Positions 48,942 to 58,373 of a stretch of DNA of 64,000 nt are shown one piece after another. A model generated the notes under the pieces. That model saw nothing but the letters and a program-made list of their open reading frames with translations. It was not told where the DNA came from and did not search any database. The stretch is from CAYVQZ01 sp964453435 (GTDB lineage: Bacteria > Abyssobacteria > SURF-5): assembly GCA_964453435.1 (NCBI GenBank), contig CAYVQZ010000015.1:12382-76381 (forward strand), written 5' to 3'. The stretch's first letter is position 1; each line of letters starts with the position of its first letter. The translations under genes were made by a program, and so were the position numbers.

Positions 48942-51320
48942 CTATTGGTTGATGACGAAGTTCTGGAGGTTCTGGCGCGCGCTCTCAAGCGTCGGGTCGA
49001 TTGCGAGAGCGCGCCTCCACGCGTCCGTCGCCTCCGCGACTCGGCCAAGCCTGTAGTAGGCGACACCCATGTTGTTGTGACTATTCGCAAATTCGGAATC
49101 CGCTTCGATGGCGGCTGAATAGCTTTCGATGGCGGACTGCAGCGCGCCCAGATGCAAATATATGTTGCCGAGATTGTAGCAGGCAATTGCGTTTCCCGGT
49201 TCTTGGCGAACGACCTCGCGGTAGTGCTGCAACGCGCCTTCGAGGTCGCCTTCTTCCTCTTTCATGAAACCCATGTCGAAATGAGCCAACGCTGATTGGG
49301 CGTCACGACTTCCGGAGTCCGGCTCCTTCGGAACGGAGGGAGTCCGCTCCAGTGGCGGAGAAAAAACGGGCCCCCCTGTAAACTCCGTCGTCGATGCTCC
49401 ATCACCGCCGGACATATCGCCGGCAGTCACCTCCAGCGCCTTCATTTCCCCGGTCCTCTGAGCGTCCTCCGTCATTACAAGCGCTTCGAGGTTGCCACGA
49501 ACCATTTCATTCTCCGGATCGAGCTGACTTGCTTTGGAAAGAACCGTTTTCGCCTCGTCATAGCGGCCAAGCCTGTAATATGTGTTGCCGAGGTTGTTTA
49601 ATATCTCGACCGAGGTCGGCTCCAGGTCCAGAGCTCGCAGATACTCGGCGAGAGCCTCGGGGTATTTGCCCGCCTCAAATAACTGATTCGCCTCAATAAA
49701 GCGAGCCCGCGCTTCGGTCTGGGATGAAACGTTTATGCTGTAAGCCTTCGGTACGCCAGCCTCATGTTCACCGGCTGCCAGAACAAACCGGACATCTTCA
49801 AGCTTTTTCTGCGCCAGCTCGTTTTCCGGTTCACAGGTCAAAGCTTGCTGGAATTGTTCGCCCGCACTCTGATAGTCTCCGAGCGCGAAATAGGCGGCGC
49901 CCAGCCCGATCATGGCATCGGTATCGCCGGGCGAAATGGCGAGCGCTCTTTGGTAGGCCTCAGCCGCTTGATGGTATTCCCGGCGCGCAATGTATATGTC
50001 ACCGGTAGCTCGCAACGCGCGGGCAGAACCATCCGTTACGGAAACCGAGGCCCCTTCAAAAGGCGCGTCAGGCGGCAGAAACGCCGCATCCAGCCGGGCG
50101 AGGTTCTCGCTAACATCGAGGGCCGTGGGATCAACCTTTAGCGCATTCTTGAAATGCTTTCGCGCTTCCTCGGTCTCGCCGATTTTCGCATACGCAAGCG
50201 CGATATTATTGTTGGCCTTGAAGTTGTTGGGCTGCAACTCCAGAGCTCGCTTGAACTGCTCGATGGCGCTCCAATACTGACCGCTCGCATAAAGAGTCGC
50301 CCCCGACTCGATGTACTCCTTCAACTTCCCCGTGCTCTGCGTCGAATGCGGCTGCCCGGCGCCCGAATGATGTTTGGCCTGAATTATTCGAAGATTCGCC
50401 TGCGCGATTGTATCGTGCGGATTAACCTCAACCGCTCTCTTGAACGCCTCCAGAGCTTCCTCGTTCATACCCGTATAATACAGCGTGATTCCGAGGTTGT
50501 TCCACGCATCCGAGTCGTTCGGCTCGATTCTCAAGGCTTCATGATACATGTCGATGGCTTTGGAATAGAGCCTCCGTGCCCCATATGCGAGCCCCAGGTT
50601 GTAATGGACATGCGGATAACCAGGCGCCGCCCCGGCGAGCCGTTCAAGTGTTTCGCTCGCCCGCGCAAGTTTTCCAGTCTTGAAATAGTGGATTCCCAGC
50701 TTCGACAGCGCGTCAGTGTATTCCGGATCAATAGAAAGAGCTTCCCGGAGAAGCGCGCCATACTCGTCCGACGTCGGCGAAAATGCCAGAGCCCTGCCAT
50801 ACAGCGCCATCGCCGAGACCGAATCTGTTGGAATGGCGCTCAGCCGCGTAATGTCTTCTTCCGAAAAATTTATTCCCAACGAGGTGGCCAGGGATACGGC
50901 CAAATCGTCCAGATTGACGTGCAGGTCATCAAGACTACATAAAATTGATGCCCCTCCAATCGCTTCGCCGTCTTCGGTCTTTACAAACGACACCGTCACA
51001 AACAATTTTTCTCCCTCTTCCCGGAACTCGCCGCCTATCCCGTACGAAGCTCGGGCGCAATCCGACTCCCCATCGGGCAGGCACTCACCTGCGCCCCCTT
51101 CCTGCCCGGCCATTAACACTCGCATGTCCGGATGGACTTTCAAGTTCCCAGCGAGGGAATCCGCAATCACGCGACCAATCCAATCACGCGTCTCGGCGTT
51201 CGTGCCCAAGAATTCTCCGACACAGATCCGAACCGGCTCAGCGAAGCCGAGACCTGGTCGAAACAGGAACAGAAGAGACAAGAGAGCAACACTCAATCTG
51301 CACAGCGCGCGATAGCCCAC
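48942..51320 (-). CDS. Large TPR protein with signal peptide
   Basis: A 792-residue exported protein. An N-terminal signal peptide (LCRLSVALLSLLFLFRPGLG) precedes a region resembling FlgO/CsgG-type amino termini (VRICVGEFLGTNAETRDWIG). From about residue 190 at least a dozen 34-residue TPRs follow (for example AWNNLGITLYYTGMNEEALE and ANNNIALAYAKIGETEEARK), interrupted by low-complexity linkers. The GTG start has GGTGGAG upstream. It probably assembles envelope complexes; no interaction partner is apparent. It converges on glnA. Confidence 0.87.
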   Translation of the reverse strand: MGYRALCRLSVALLSLLFLFRPGLGFAEPVRICVGEFLGTNAETRDWIGRVIADSLAGNLKVHPDMRVLMAGQEGGAGECLPDGESDCARASYGIGGEFREEGEKLFVTVSFVKTEDGEAIGGASILCSLDDLHVNLDDLAVSLATSLGINFSEEDITRLSAIPTDSVSAMALYGRALAFSPTSDEYGALLREALSIDPEYTDALSKLGIHYFKTGKLARASETLERLAGAAPGYPHVHYNLGLAYGARRLYSKAIDMYHEALRIEPNDSDAWNNLGITLYYTGMNEEALEAFKRAVEVNPHDTIAQANLRIIQAKHHSGAGQPHSTQSTGKLKEYIESGATLYASGQYWSAIEQFKRALELQPNNFKANNNIALAYAKIGETEEARKHFKNALKVDPTALDVSENLARLDAAFLPPDAPFEGASVSVTDGSARALRATGDIYIARREYHQAAEAYQRALAISPGDTDAMIGLGAAYFALGDYQSAGEQFQQALTCEPENELAQKKLEDVRFVLAAGEHEAGVPKAYSINVSSQTEARARFIEANQLFEAGKYPEALAEYLRALDLEPTSVEILNNLGNTYYRLGRYDEAKTVLSKASQLDPENEMVRGNLEALVMTEDAQRTGEMKALEVTAGDMSGGDGASTTEFTGGPVFSPPLERTPSVPKEPDSGSRDAQSALAHFDMGFMKEEEGDLEGALQHYREVVRQEPGNAIACYNLGNIYLHLGALQSAIESYSAAIEADSEFANSHNNMGVAYYRLGRVAEATDAWRRALAIDPTLESARQNLQNFVINQ

Positions 51321-51533
51321 TTTTCAATCTCCACCACAAAATCTTTTCTCTCTGACCGGCACGACAGAATTTTATCATAAGCCAACCTCTCGCGCCAACT
51401 TTCCCCCTCTGGCTCACTCGAGATAGCAGCCGGGAACCTCAGCTCTTGCGCTGAGCGCGCCCAAATTCCGCCTGCAATGGGAGTTGGGTGTTTCCAACAA
51501 TCGGGTCCCATTCACCAGATATTCTCCGCCCCC

Positions 51534-51562
51534 TTGACAAACAGCTCCGGTTAGTATACGCT
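51534..51562 (+). promoter_or_regulatory. Promoter of tetR (leaderless geometry)
   Basis: TTGACA, 17 bp, TACGCT; the -10 ends six bases before the ATG, so transcription would start at the ATG. Confidence 0.55.
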
Positions 51563-51568
51563 GTATAT
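51553..51568. promoter_or_regulatory. TetR operator 1
   Basis: AGTATACGCTGTATAT; arms TATAC and GTATA around GCT, overlapping the -10 and the tetR start. Matches the dyad downstream of tetR. Confidence 0.6.
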
Positions 51569-52171
51569 ATGGCTCAGGGAGAGAGAAAGCCCGGCACCAA
51601 ACAGCGTATCCTGCGGGCCGCCTGCGACCTGCTCGAACGCGGGGGGATGGATGCCGTCTCTATCCGCAGGGTCGCGCGAAAAGTCGGCATTACCCCAATG
51701 GGCATCTACAACCATTTCTCGAACCTCGAGGCGCTGATGCTTGCGGTATATGAATCTGGCGTGACTAAGCTTGCGCGGCATCTTTGGCGGGACATTGTCA
51801 GAACGCCAAGCGCCGCCGACAAGCTTCGCGCGCTGGTTCACGCGTATATCACGTTCGGAGTCGAAAACCCACATTATTATTCGCTCATTTTCGGCACCCA
51901 ATTCATTCAGAAATATCTCTGGGACCAGCCTCCGCGAAGCCGAGTCATGGAAAACTTCTGGGTCCCTTTTACCGAAATCATCGAGGCGTGTCAGGACAGC
52001 GGGTTCATCGACCCAAAAACGAATCCCCAGGAAATCGCCACACATCTCTGGGCGTCAATGCACGGTTATGTGAGTTTCTTCCTTATCGGACGCCTTCAAC
52101 AGCTGTGGCAGATGGACGAGCGAATGATACTCGAAAAGATGGAAAGGCAATTGTTGCCTTTCAAAAAGTGA
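51569..52171 (+). CDS. TetR-family regulator of the acyl-CoA genes
   Basis: A 200-residue regulator. The helix-turn-helix is DLLERGGMDAVSIRRVARK, then VGITPMGIYNHFSN. The rest is helical with a WASMHGYVSFFLIG segment typical of the WHG-containing TetR group. The ATG at 51569 has no ribosome site, and the TTGACA-N17-TACGCT promoter would make it leaderless. Two near-identical dyads, one on its promoter and one just after its stop ahead of an acyl-CoA dehydrogenase, indicate autoregulation and control of that gene, with an acyl-CoA or related ligand as the likely signal. Confidence 0.9.
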   Translation: MAQGERKPGTKQRILRAACDLLERGGMDAVSIRRVARKVGITPMGIYNHFSNLEALMLAVYESGVTKLARHLWRDIVRTPSAADKLRALVHAYITFGVENPHYYSLIFGTQFIQKYLWDQPPRSRVMENFWVPFTEIIEACQDSGFIDPKTNPQEIATHLWASMHGYVSFFLIGRLQQLWQMDERMILEKMERQLLPFKK

Positions 52172-52173
52172 CT

Positions 52174-52190
52174 AATATACGACGTATACC
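52174..52190. promoter_or_regulatory. TetR operator 2
   Basis: AATATACGACGTATACC; perfect arms TATACG and CGTATA around A, just after the tetR stop and 36 bp before the acyl-CoA dehydrogenase ATG. Confidence 0.65.
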
Positions 52191-52225
52191 ATAATCAGGT
52201 GGGAAAACCAAAGGAGGCGACCGAA

Positions 52226-53386
52226 ATGCTTAACTTCGAACTCTCGGACGAGCAGATCGCGCTCCGCCAGCTCGCGCGCGATTTTGCCAGAAAGGACTTG
52301 AAGCCCAAGGTCCGAAAACTTGATGAAGGCCACGAGTTCGACTGGGATATTCCCAAAAAACTGCATGAGCTCGGGTTTCTCAGTCTTTTCGTGCCGGAAG
52401 AGTATGGCGGCGGCAGCGGCAAAGTCACCGACGCCATGTTGCTGATGGAGGAAATCGGAGCGGTGGAGCCCGGTGTGTGCACCATCATGGGCGGAACGTG
52501 GCTCGCCACTGCCCCAATCCTGTTCGCGGGCACGGAGGCTCAATACAAGAAGTTCTTTCCGATTATTGTCGAAGGCGGACTCGGCTCCTCCGGAACGACC
52601 GAGCCCCAGGCAGGCTCCGACCTCGAGGCGAAGGTCCTGCAGCCGGGTGTCTGCCGCACGGTCGCGCGAAAGGTGGGAGACGAATACGTCGTCAACGGCC
52701 GCAAGTGCTTCATCTCGAACGCGGGCGTCGCAAGCATCTATCTGATCTTCGCCGTCACCGACCCCAAACGCCCGTTCGAGACCTCCTGTCTTTTCGCCGT
52801 CGAGAAGGATACGCCGGGCTTGAGCGTCGGAAAAGTCGAGGACAAGATGGGACTCCGTTCATCGGTAACCGGCGACCTCATCTTTGAAGACATGAAACTG
52901 GCCGGGATCAACCGAATCGGACCAGAGGGAATGGGATATCAAATCCATATGGCGCGGCTCGCGAACGCTCGGGGCCCGGTCGCCGCACAGGCGGTCGGCA
53001 TCGCGCGCGGCGCCTATGAAATCGCCTTCGAATACGCAAAGGAGCGAGTCCAGGGCGGAAAACCGATTATCGAGCACCAGGCAATGCAGCAAAAACTCGC
53101 CGAGATGGCTATCCTGATAGAGGCCGCGCGGCTCATGGTGTGGCGCGCCTGCTGGGTGAACGCGAACTTGCTTCCGCCCAACCCGTTGTATACGGCCATG
53201 GCCAAGGTTTTTGCAACCGACGTCGCCGTCAAGGTCGCCATCGAGGCGATTCAGGTGCTCGGCGGATATGGTTATATGAAAGATTATCTGGTCGAAAAGT
53301 TTCTCCGCGACGCCAAAGTGCTTCAGATTTACGAAGGCCCAAACGAAATCTGTCGCGAGGCCGTCATCGAGAATCTGATGGATTAG
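52226..53386 (+). CDS. Acyl-CoA dehydrogenase
   Basis: A 386-residue FAD acyl-CoA dehydrogenase. Typical elements are FELSDEQIALRQLARDFA at the start, GSSGTTEPQAGSDLEAKV (flavin region), FISNAGVASIYLIFAVT, and the C-terminal VLGGYGYMKDYLVEKFLRDA and IYEGPNEICREAV; the Glu in YEGP is the catalytic-base position. AAAGGAGG precedes the ATG at 52226. It lies 55 bp after tetR with an operator in between. The chain length or substrate type is not determined. Followed by a 436-bp gap with a repeat before the ADC-like gene. Confidence 0.94.
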   Translation: MLNFELSDEQIALRQLARDFARKDLKPKVRKLDEGHEFDWDIPKKLHELGFLSLFVPEEYGGGSGKVTDAMLLMEEIGAVEPGVCTIMGGTWLATAPILFAGTEAQYKKFFPIIVEGGLGSSGTTEPQAGSDLEAKVLQPGVCRTVARKVGDEYVVNGRKCFISNAGVASIYLIFAVTDPKRPFETSCLFAVEKDTPGLSVGKVEDKMGLRSSVTGDLIFEDMKLAGINRIGPEGMGYQIHMARLANARGPVAAQAVGIARGAYEIAFEYAKERVQGGKPIIEHQAMQQKLAEMAILIEAARLMVWRACWVNANLLPPNPLYTAMAKVFATDVAVKVAIEAIQVLGGYGYMKDYLVEKFLRDAKVLQIYEGPNEICREAVIENLMD

Positions 53387-53822
53387 GAACCCAGCGCGCT
53401 CGCTTTTTGTCGAAATCGTTTTGGAAAATACCCCTCTTACCGTTCCGAGCGCAACGGGGGTCTTGAAAGTAAATGTCGGCAGGGGTAGACTCAATTTGCC
53501 ACAAACAAAAAGTGAGCGAAGAATGAACATTAGACCACCGCATTCGTGAAAGCGCTGAATAGAGCGCCCAAAAGGAAACTGTCCCACGATTGCCCGGCGA
53601 AGGGGACTGTGAATCTGTCCGACAATTTATGAATGTCAGCAAAAACGAAGCGCAGGGGGCTGTACCCAATTACGGAATCCCCCGTCTTTTGCGTTGAGCG
53701 CAGCGAAATCCCGCGGAATCCGCGGGATAGAATCAGGACTGTCCCCGAGGCAAACAACCTGCGTCATGAATCGCGGGACACACTCAAAGGGCTCATGAAC
53801 AAACAAGGGAGGAGAACCAAAA
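53387..53822. other. Intergenic between acyl-CoA dehydrogenase and ADC-like gene
   Basis: 436 bp, largely taken up by the MITE-like element at 53580-53780. No gene seen. Confidence 0.5.
53580..53780. repeat. MITE-like repeat, GGGACTGTCCC family, copy B
   Basis: Begins TGTCCCACGATTG and ends GAATCGCGGGACA, 11 of 13 bases inverted-complementary. The middle has AATTACGGAATCCCCCGTCT and GGACTGTCCCCGAGGC segments shared with copy C. No transposase. Confidence 0.75.
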
Positions 53823-54557
53823 ATGAAAAAAGAACAATTCGGCCACAGCAGCCCCGTGCATGCGCCCCTCTATCCCGAGGGCATTCGAACGAACAAGAAT
53901 TTTGAACTCATCCAGGTGCTTATCAAGCCAAATCCAAATAAGGCGGCGGCGCTCATTCCCGAGCCGCTCGAGCCAGAGCCCGAGCCGCTGGCCGCAATCA
54001 TCGTGGCCAATTACCGGTTCGTAACCCAAATCGGACCGTACCGCGAGGCCATCGTCAATATTTCCGCCCGATACAAAGGCGAGCCGGTCGCGTACACCGC
54101 TTATATCTACGTCGACAGCGACGCCAGCATGGCGGGCGGGCGCGAGCGATTCGGCCATCCCAAGAAAATGGCCGAGTTCACTTTCTCACAGGATTGCGAG
54201 GTCGTGCGGGGAACATGCATTCGGAGAGGGTTCAAGGTCATCGACGCAGCGGTATGCATCTACCGCGATGCGAACATGGAGCACGTGCTCATGCGACCGC
54301 TGTATCAGCTAAAAGTTATCCCGCAGCCCGACGTGGCCGCCCCAGCCGAAATCAGCCTCGTGAAAAGCTGGCAGGAGGATATGGAGTTCCACGAGATGCT
54401 CGGCGGACCCGCAACGGTAAGTTTCGAACGCTCCCCCGCCGACCCGATCTACGAATTGGAGCCGGTCGAGGTCCTCGGCGGCGTATACGTTGTCGGAAGC
54501 CTGAAGGGACCCTTCGGCGAGGAAGTCGAGCGATTCCACGGCCCCGCATTCGGCTAA
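53823..54557 (+). CDS. Acetoacetate decarboxylase-family protein
   Basis: A 244-residue protein of the ADC family. The lysine region RERFGHPKKMAEFTFS matches the Schiff-base Lys of acetoacetate decarboxylase (ADC has GYPKKL). N-terminal NKAAALIPEPLEPEPE and ANYRFVTQIGPYREAIV are ADC-like, though the family also includes enzymes other than true decarboxylases. The ATG follows GGGAGGAGAA. It is downstream of the TetR-acyl-CoA dehydrogenase pair on the same strand, separated by a repeat, which suggests fatty-acid/ketone metabolism. Confidence 0.87.
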   Translation: MKKEQFGHSSPVHAPLYPEGIRTNKNFELIQVLIKPNPNKAAALIPEPLEPEPEPLAAIIVANYRFVTQIGPYREAIVNISARYKGEPVAYTAYIYVDSDASMAGGRERFGHPKKMAEFTFSQDCEVVRGTCIRRGFKVIDAAVCIYRDANMEHVLMRPLYQLKVIPQPDVAAPAEISLVKSWQEDMEFHEMLGGPATVSFERSPADPIYELEPVEVLGGVYVVGSLKGPFGEEVERFHGPAFG

Positions 54558-54711
54558 TCGTTGCGGAGAGTTTCAAGCCGCGATTGCCACGATATTCGGT
54601 TCAGACTCGGTATTGCGCTCTTTCAGCGCATGGCGCTCCTTCGGGGACATTTATCGGACAAATTTTCGGTCCATTTCGAGCAACCAAAAAAAACAGGCTT
54701 CGGCATAGCCC

Positions 54712-54740
54712 TTGCTCTGCGATTTTCTTGAAGATATATT
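54712..54740 (+). promoter_or_regulatory. Candidate promoter for the LEA-type lipoprotein gene
   Basis: TTGCTC, 17 bp, TATATT, 60 bp before the ATG. Moderate match. Confidence 0.4.
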
Positions 54741-54799
54741 TAAGTGTGTGATGTCTTTTACTCTCGGGAACCTTCACCGCCACAGCCGGAGGAATTCAC

Positions 54800-55594
54800 A
54801 TGAGGTCACATGGGGTTTGTATCGGTCTGGCTATGTTGCTCATTTTCGTAATCGGATGCGCGTCCGTGCCTCTTGCCCCAAAACCGGAGGTCGTGGATGT
54901 AAGCCCGCGAATCACCGGCCTCGATTTCCAGGGGCTTGACATGGCGTTCGATGTGGATGTCGACAATCCGTATCCGGTTCCAATCAAGACACCGCGATTC
55001 CGGTACGGACTCGACATTCAGGGGTCGGAATTCTTCGAGTCCGAAGCCGAATCTCCAATCAATCTCCCGGCAAGCCGGGTCGGCACGTTGACGCTGCCCG
55101 TTCGATTATCCTATACGGACATGTTCAGCACGTATCAGGGCCTTCGCGATGCCGCCGAGGCTGATTACACCTTGCGAGGAGCCATCATCCTGCCGGTTGC
55201 GGGTCGGCCCTTCGAGCTTCCCGTCTCCCATTCGGGGACATTTCCGATTCTCCGGCCGCCAAGCTTTTCCGACATCGACGTCGATATAGCAAATATTTCT
55301 CTCACCAAAGCAAAAATCGATGTTCAGGCTGCAATGAAGAATCCGAACGCATTCGCTTTGGGGATTCGGGACCTCGGCTACATTCTTCAGCTTGGCAACG
55401 TGGAATTGGGCGGACTGACGGCCACAACCGCCAAGGTTTTGGACGCCGGCGAAACGGGGAGACTTTCTCTTACGGGTGAAATCTCCGCCGCCAATGCTTT
55501 GTTTAACATCCTCAAGGGCGGAGATATGGGCGGAGCGCACATCCTTCCGTCCGGCCTGCTGGACACGCCATACGGCCCGGTGAAACTTCGTTAA
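54800..55594 (+). CDS. LEA type 2 (WHy domain) lipoprotein
   Basis: A 264-residue lipoprotein. The signal sequence GVCIGLAMLLIFVIGCASV contains a lipobox (FVIGC). Two LEA_2/WHy beta-sandwich repeats follow: one centred on ITGLDFQGLDMAFDVDVDNP, then one centred on IDVDIANISLTKAKIDVQ with MKNPNAFALGI. Such proteins sit on the envelope and may protect against stress; their bacterial role is poorly known. GGAGGAATTCAC precedes the ATG. Confidence 0.85.
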   Translation: MRSHGVCIGLAMLLIFVIGCASVPLAPKPEVVDVSPRITGLDFQGLDMAFDVDVDNPYPVPIKTPRFRYGLDIQGSEFFESEAESPINLPASRVGTLTLPVRLSYTDMFSTYQGLRDAAEADYTLRGAIILPVAGRPFELPVSHSGTFPILRPPSFSDIDVDIANISLTKAKIDVQAAMKNPNAFALGIRDLGYILQLGNVELGGLTATTAKVLDAGETGRLSLTGEISAANALFNILKGGDMGGAHILPSGLLDTPYGPVKLR

Positions 55595-55819
55595 TAAAAA
55601 CGGTCTTTGACCCAAATTCGCTGTCCGCCCGGATGCCAATAGCAGGACCTCTCCTGGCGGTCGCCCGAAATCGATTGCGGTTTCGGCATTCAGACTCTCT
55701 CTCCTGCATCCTGTCACAAGGCGCGGACACTCTCCGATTTTTTAATCCGGATGCAGGCTCATCCCTTCGAACGCGCTTGACATTGCGACAATACGCAAGC
55801 AAAGTTGATAGGGAGGCTG

Positions 55820-56941
55820 ATGACGTTGACAAAAATCATAAAAGTATTACTTGTTCTTTTTTTGGCTGCTTCAGTGTATGCGTGTCAAAAGTTGACCGAT
55901 GCTCAGAACGAGGGAAAAAGTATGGCGAAGCATGAAAGCGACAATTTGAAGACGGCAACATTTGCCGGCGGCTGCTTCTGGTGTACGGAGGCCGACTTCG
56001 AAAAGCTGCCCGGGGTCGTAGAGGTCGTTTCCGGTTACGCGGGCGGCCAGGAGCACAATCCCACATACAAACAAGTGGCCTCCGGCGTCACGGGTCACGC
56101 CGAGGCGGTCCAAGTATATTATGACCCGGCAAAGATAACATATGAGGAGTTGCTGAACTATTTTTGGAAACACATCGATCCGACCGACCGCGGCGGCCAG
56201 TTTGTCGACCGTGGTTCGCAATATCGAAGCGCGATTTTTTACAGTGATGAGGAGCAGAAAAAGTTGGCGGAAGAATCGAAAGAAGCCCTGAGCAAATCGG
56301 GCAGATTCGACAAACCAATCGTTACGGAAATCGTCCCGCTCGATAACTTTTACGAGGCGGAGGATTATCATCAAGACTTTTACGAGAAATCTCCCGTGAG
56401 ATACAGGTCATACCGCGAAGGTTCGGGACGAGACCGGTTCCTGGAGGACGTTTGGGAGAGTGACCTCGGACATTCGACACGGAGTGAAGAGAAACAGTAT
56501 GAGAAGCCGGGCGACTCGGCGTTGAAGAAAATGCTGACACCGCTGCAATACGAGATCACCCAAAACGATGCGACCGAGCGCGCATTCCACAACGAATACT
56601 GGGATAACAAAAAGCAAGGCATCTACGTTGATATCGTTTCGGGTGAACCTCTTTTCAGCTCGACGGACAAATTCGAGTCGGGCACCGGCTGGCCAAGTTT
56701 CACGAAACCTCTCGAACCGGAGAACGTTGTTGAAAGGCAGGACCGAACACTGTTCATGGTTCGCACCGAGGTACGGAGCAAACATGCCGACTCTCACCTC
56801 GGTCACGTGTTTCCCGATGGGCCAAAACCGACGGGGCTTCGGTACTGCATCAATTCTGCTTCATTGAGATTCATCCCGAAGGAAGACTTGGGGAAAGAGG
56901 GATACCCTGAGTACGTCGGCCTGTTCGACGGCGAGAAATGA
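55820..56941 (+). CDS. msrAB: Exported MsrA-MsrB fusion, methionine sulfoxide reductase
   Basis: A 373-residue fusion of MsrA and MsrB that repairs both methionine-sulfoxide diastereomers. MsrA is seen as ATFAGGCFWCTEADFE with the active Cys, GYAGG and YDPAKITYEELL. MsrB follows from about residue 240: GIYVDIVSGEPLFSSTDKFE, SGTGWPSF, HLGHVFPDG and LRYCINSASLRF with its Cys. The N terminus is a lipoprotein signal (IIKVLLVLFLAASVYACQ), so it repairs proteins in the periplasm. The MsrB zinc CxxC pairs are absent. GGGAGGCTG sits before the ATG at 55820; a TTG at 55805 is an alternative. Confidence 0.92.
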   Translation: MTLTKIIKVLLVLFLAASVYACQKLTDAQNEGKSMAKHESDNLKTATFAGGCFWCTEADFEKLPGVVEVVSGYAGGQEHNPTYKQVASGVTGHAEAVQVYYDPAKITYEELLNYFWKHIDPTDRGGQFVDRGSQYRSAIFYSDEEQKKLAEESKEALSKSGRFDKPIVTEIVPLDNFYEAEDYHQDFYEKSPVRYRSYREGSGRDRFLEDVWESDLGHSTRSEEKQYEKPGDSALKKMLTPLQYEITQNDATERAFHNEYWDNKKQGIYVDIVSGEPLFSSTDKFESGTGWPSFTKPLEPENVVERQDRTLFMVRTEVRSKHADSHLGHVFPDGPKPTGLRYCINSASLRFIPKEDLGKEGYPEYVGLFDGEK

Positions 56942-57004
56942 CGCGCGGCTTACACAATTTGCCGGCGTGCGCCAGCCCGCTCCGAACTCTTGTAATAGCA
57001 AGAA

Positions 57005-58219
57005 TCAGCGCCAGGATTTGACGGTGTCGATCATTGCGCGAATGTTTTCGGGCGGGCTCTCCAGAGCTATCTCGCAGCCGGCGGAAAACATGTAATTCGG
57101 CGCCTCGCGCATGCTCTCGAGTAACGCTGTGGTAGCCGCAGCGGTTTGCTCGGGGGTTCCGGTAAGGAGCGGACCCACCGGGTCAAGGTTGCCGATAATA
57201 GTAACGTCGGAAGGGACACGGTCGACAATTGACGGCAGATCCACCAGCGTATCCACGCTGATGCCCTGCACACCGGTCGCGCACATCGGCTCGATTATGT
57301 GCGATGTCTTTCCGCAGATATGAAGCGCTATAGGGATATCGACGGAGTCGACGACTCGCTTGATATAAGGCGCGGCAAACCGTTCATAGTGATTCCTCGA
57401 CAGCAGACCGCTCGTCGGATCGCCGAGATATATGATGTCCGCGCCCGCGTTGACCAGCATTTGCGCCGCCATGATAGATACTTCGGTGCAGAATTCCAGA
57501 ATCCTCTCGACGAACGCCGGGTCCTTGATAGCTTTCTTGGCAAGCGGCTCGACACCCGCCAGGACGGCCGCCATGGAGAATGGTCCCCCGCCAAGAACCA
57601 GCTTGAGAACGGTGAAGCGGTCGGCCATTGAGCTGAGTACTTTGAAGTTGTTCAGCAAACGCTCATGCCACTGGGGTCCTTCTGTTTCGAGGCGTTTGAG
57701 GTCGTCGAGGTCCCGGACCGAATGCCGGAGCACGATGGGAATCGCGTCTTCAAGGATTTTCGCCTCGCACCCATAGCTTTCGGCGAACGCGGAGATGTCG
57801 GGAACACCGGAATACGCGATCTCGGTTTCGAAGAACTCGGCGGTCTTCGCGAGCGACTCAAACGCGATATCGGGGTTCAGGATGTTCTGTTTCAGCGTCG
57901 TGTTATTTAGCCGCGCCATCACGATTCCGGCAAGCAGGAATATCATGCGCCGCCCGGCGATGTTCATGATCTCGCACAGCGTCATTCCGCGCAGAGTTTC
58001 CAAAAGCGCAAGCCCGAGAGGACGCAGACTCTCCTGCAAGCCAACCCATGCGAATATTTCTATTAGCGGGTCGGCCTGATTGTCGGAATTCCGTTTCGCG
58101 AGCCACTCCCGAAGCCTGGCCGACTCCGGCAAACCCGGCCGTTCTTCCACCCATTTTTCTATCGTACCGATAAACTCGTCGAGTTTTTCCTGACATGTGT
58201 CTGCTTTCGGTTCCGGCAT
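57005..58219 (-). CDS. Uroporphyrinogen decarboxylase-family methyltransferase (MtaA-like)
   Basis: A 404-residue protein of the URO-D superfamily. It lacks the haem-pathway arginine pattern and instead has the HxC...C zinc site of methylcobamide:thiol methyltransferases: IALHICGKTSHI and YMFSAGCEIALESPPENI, with GADIIYLGDPTSGLLS and LKLVLGGGPFSMAAV between. These enzymes move a methyl group from a corrinoid protein to a thiol. A corrinoid activator is encoded at 24073-26181, though not nearby. GAGGGAATC precedes the ATG. It follows an acyl-CoA dehydrogenase gene by 154 bp on the same strand. Confidence 0.85.
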   Translation of the reverse strand: MPEPKADTCQEKLDEFIGTIEKWVEERPGLPESARLREWLAKRNSDNQADPLIEIFAWVGLQESLRPLGLALLETLRGMTLCEIMNIAGRRMIFLLAGIVMARLNNTTLKQNILNPDIAFESLAKTAEFFETEIAYSGVPDISAFAESYGCEAKILEDAIPIVLRHSVRDLDDLKRLETEGPQWHERLLNNFKVLSSMADRFTVLKLVLGGGPFSMAAVLAGVEPLAKKAIKDPAFVERILEFCTEVSIMAAQMLVNAGADIIYLGDPTSGLLSRNHYERFAAPYIKRVVDSVDIPIALHICGKTSHIIEPMCATGVQGISVDTLVDLPSIVDRVPSDVTIIGNLDPVGPLLTGTPEQTAAATTALLESMREAPNYMFSAGCEIALESPPENIRAMIDTVKSWR

Positions 58220-58373
58220 GGTCTGATTCCCTCACTCGATTTTCCAAACACAACGAGGATAAGCTTTTGGGACGATTGCGGCCGCAATGGACCGCGTCGA
58301 CAATCGCAAATTTCCGTTCGCGGGGTTGCTGGCTCCGTCACTCGGACTATCTCCCGAAAACGGCATGAATCCA

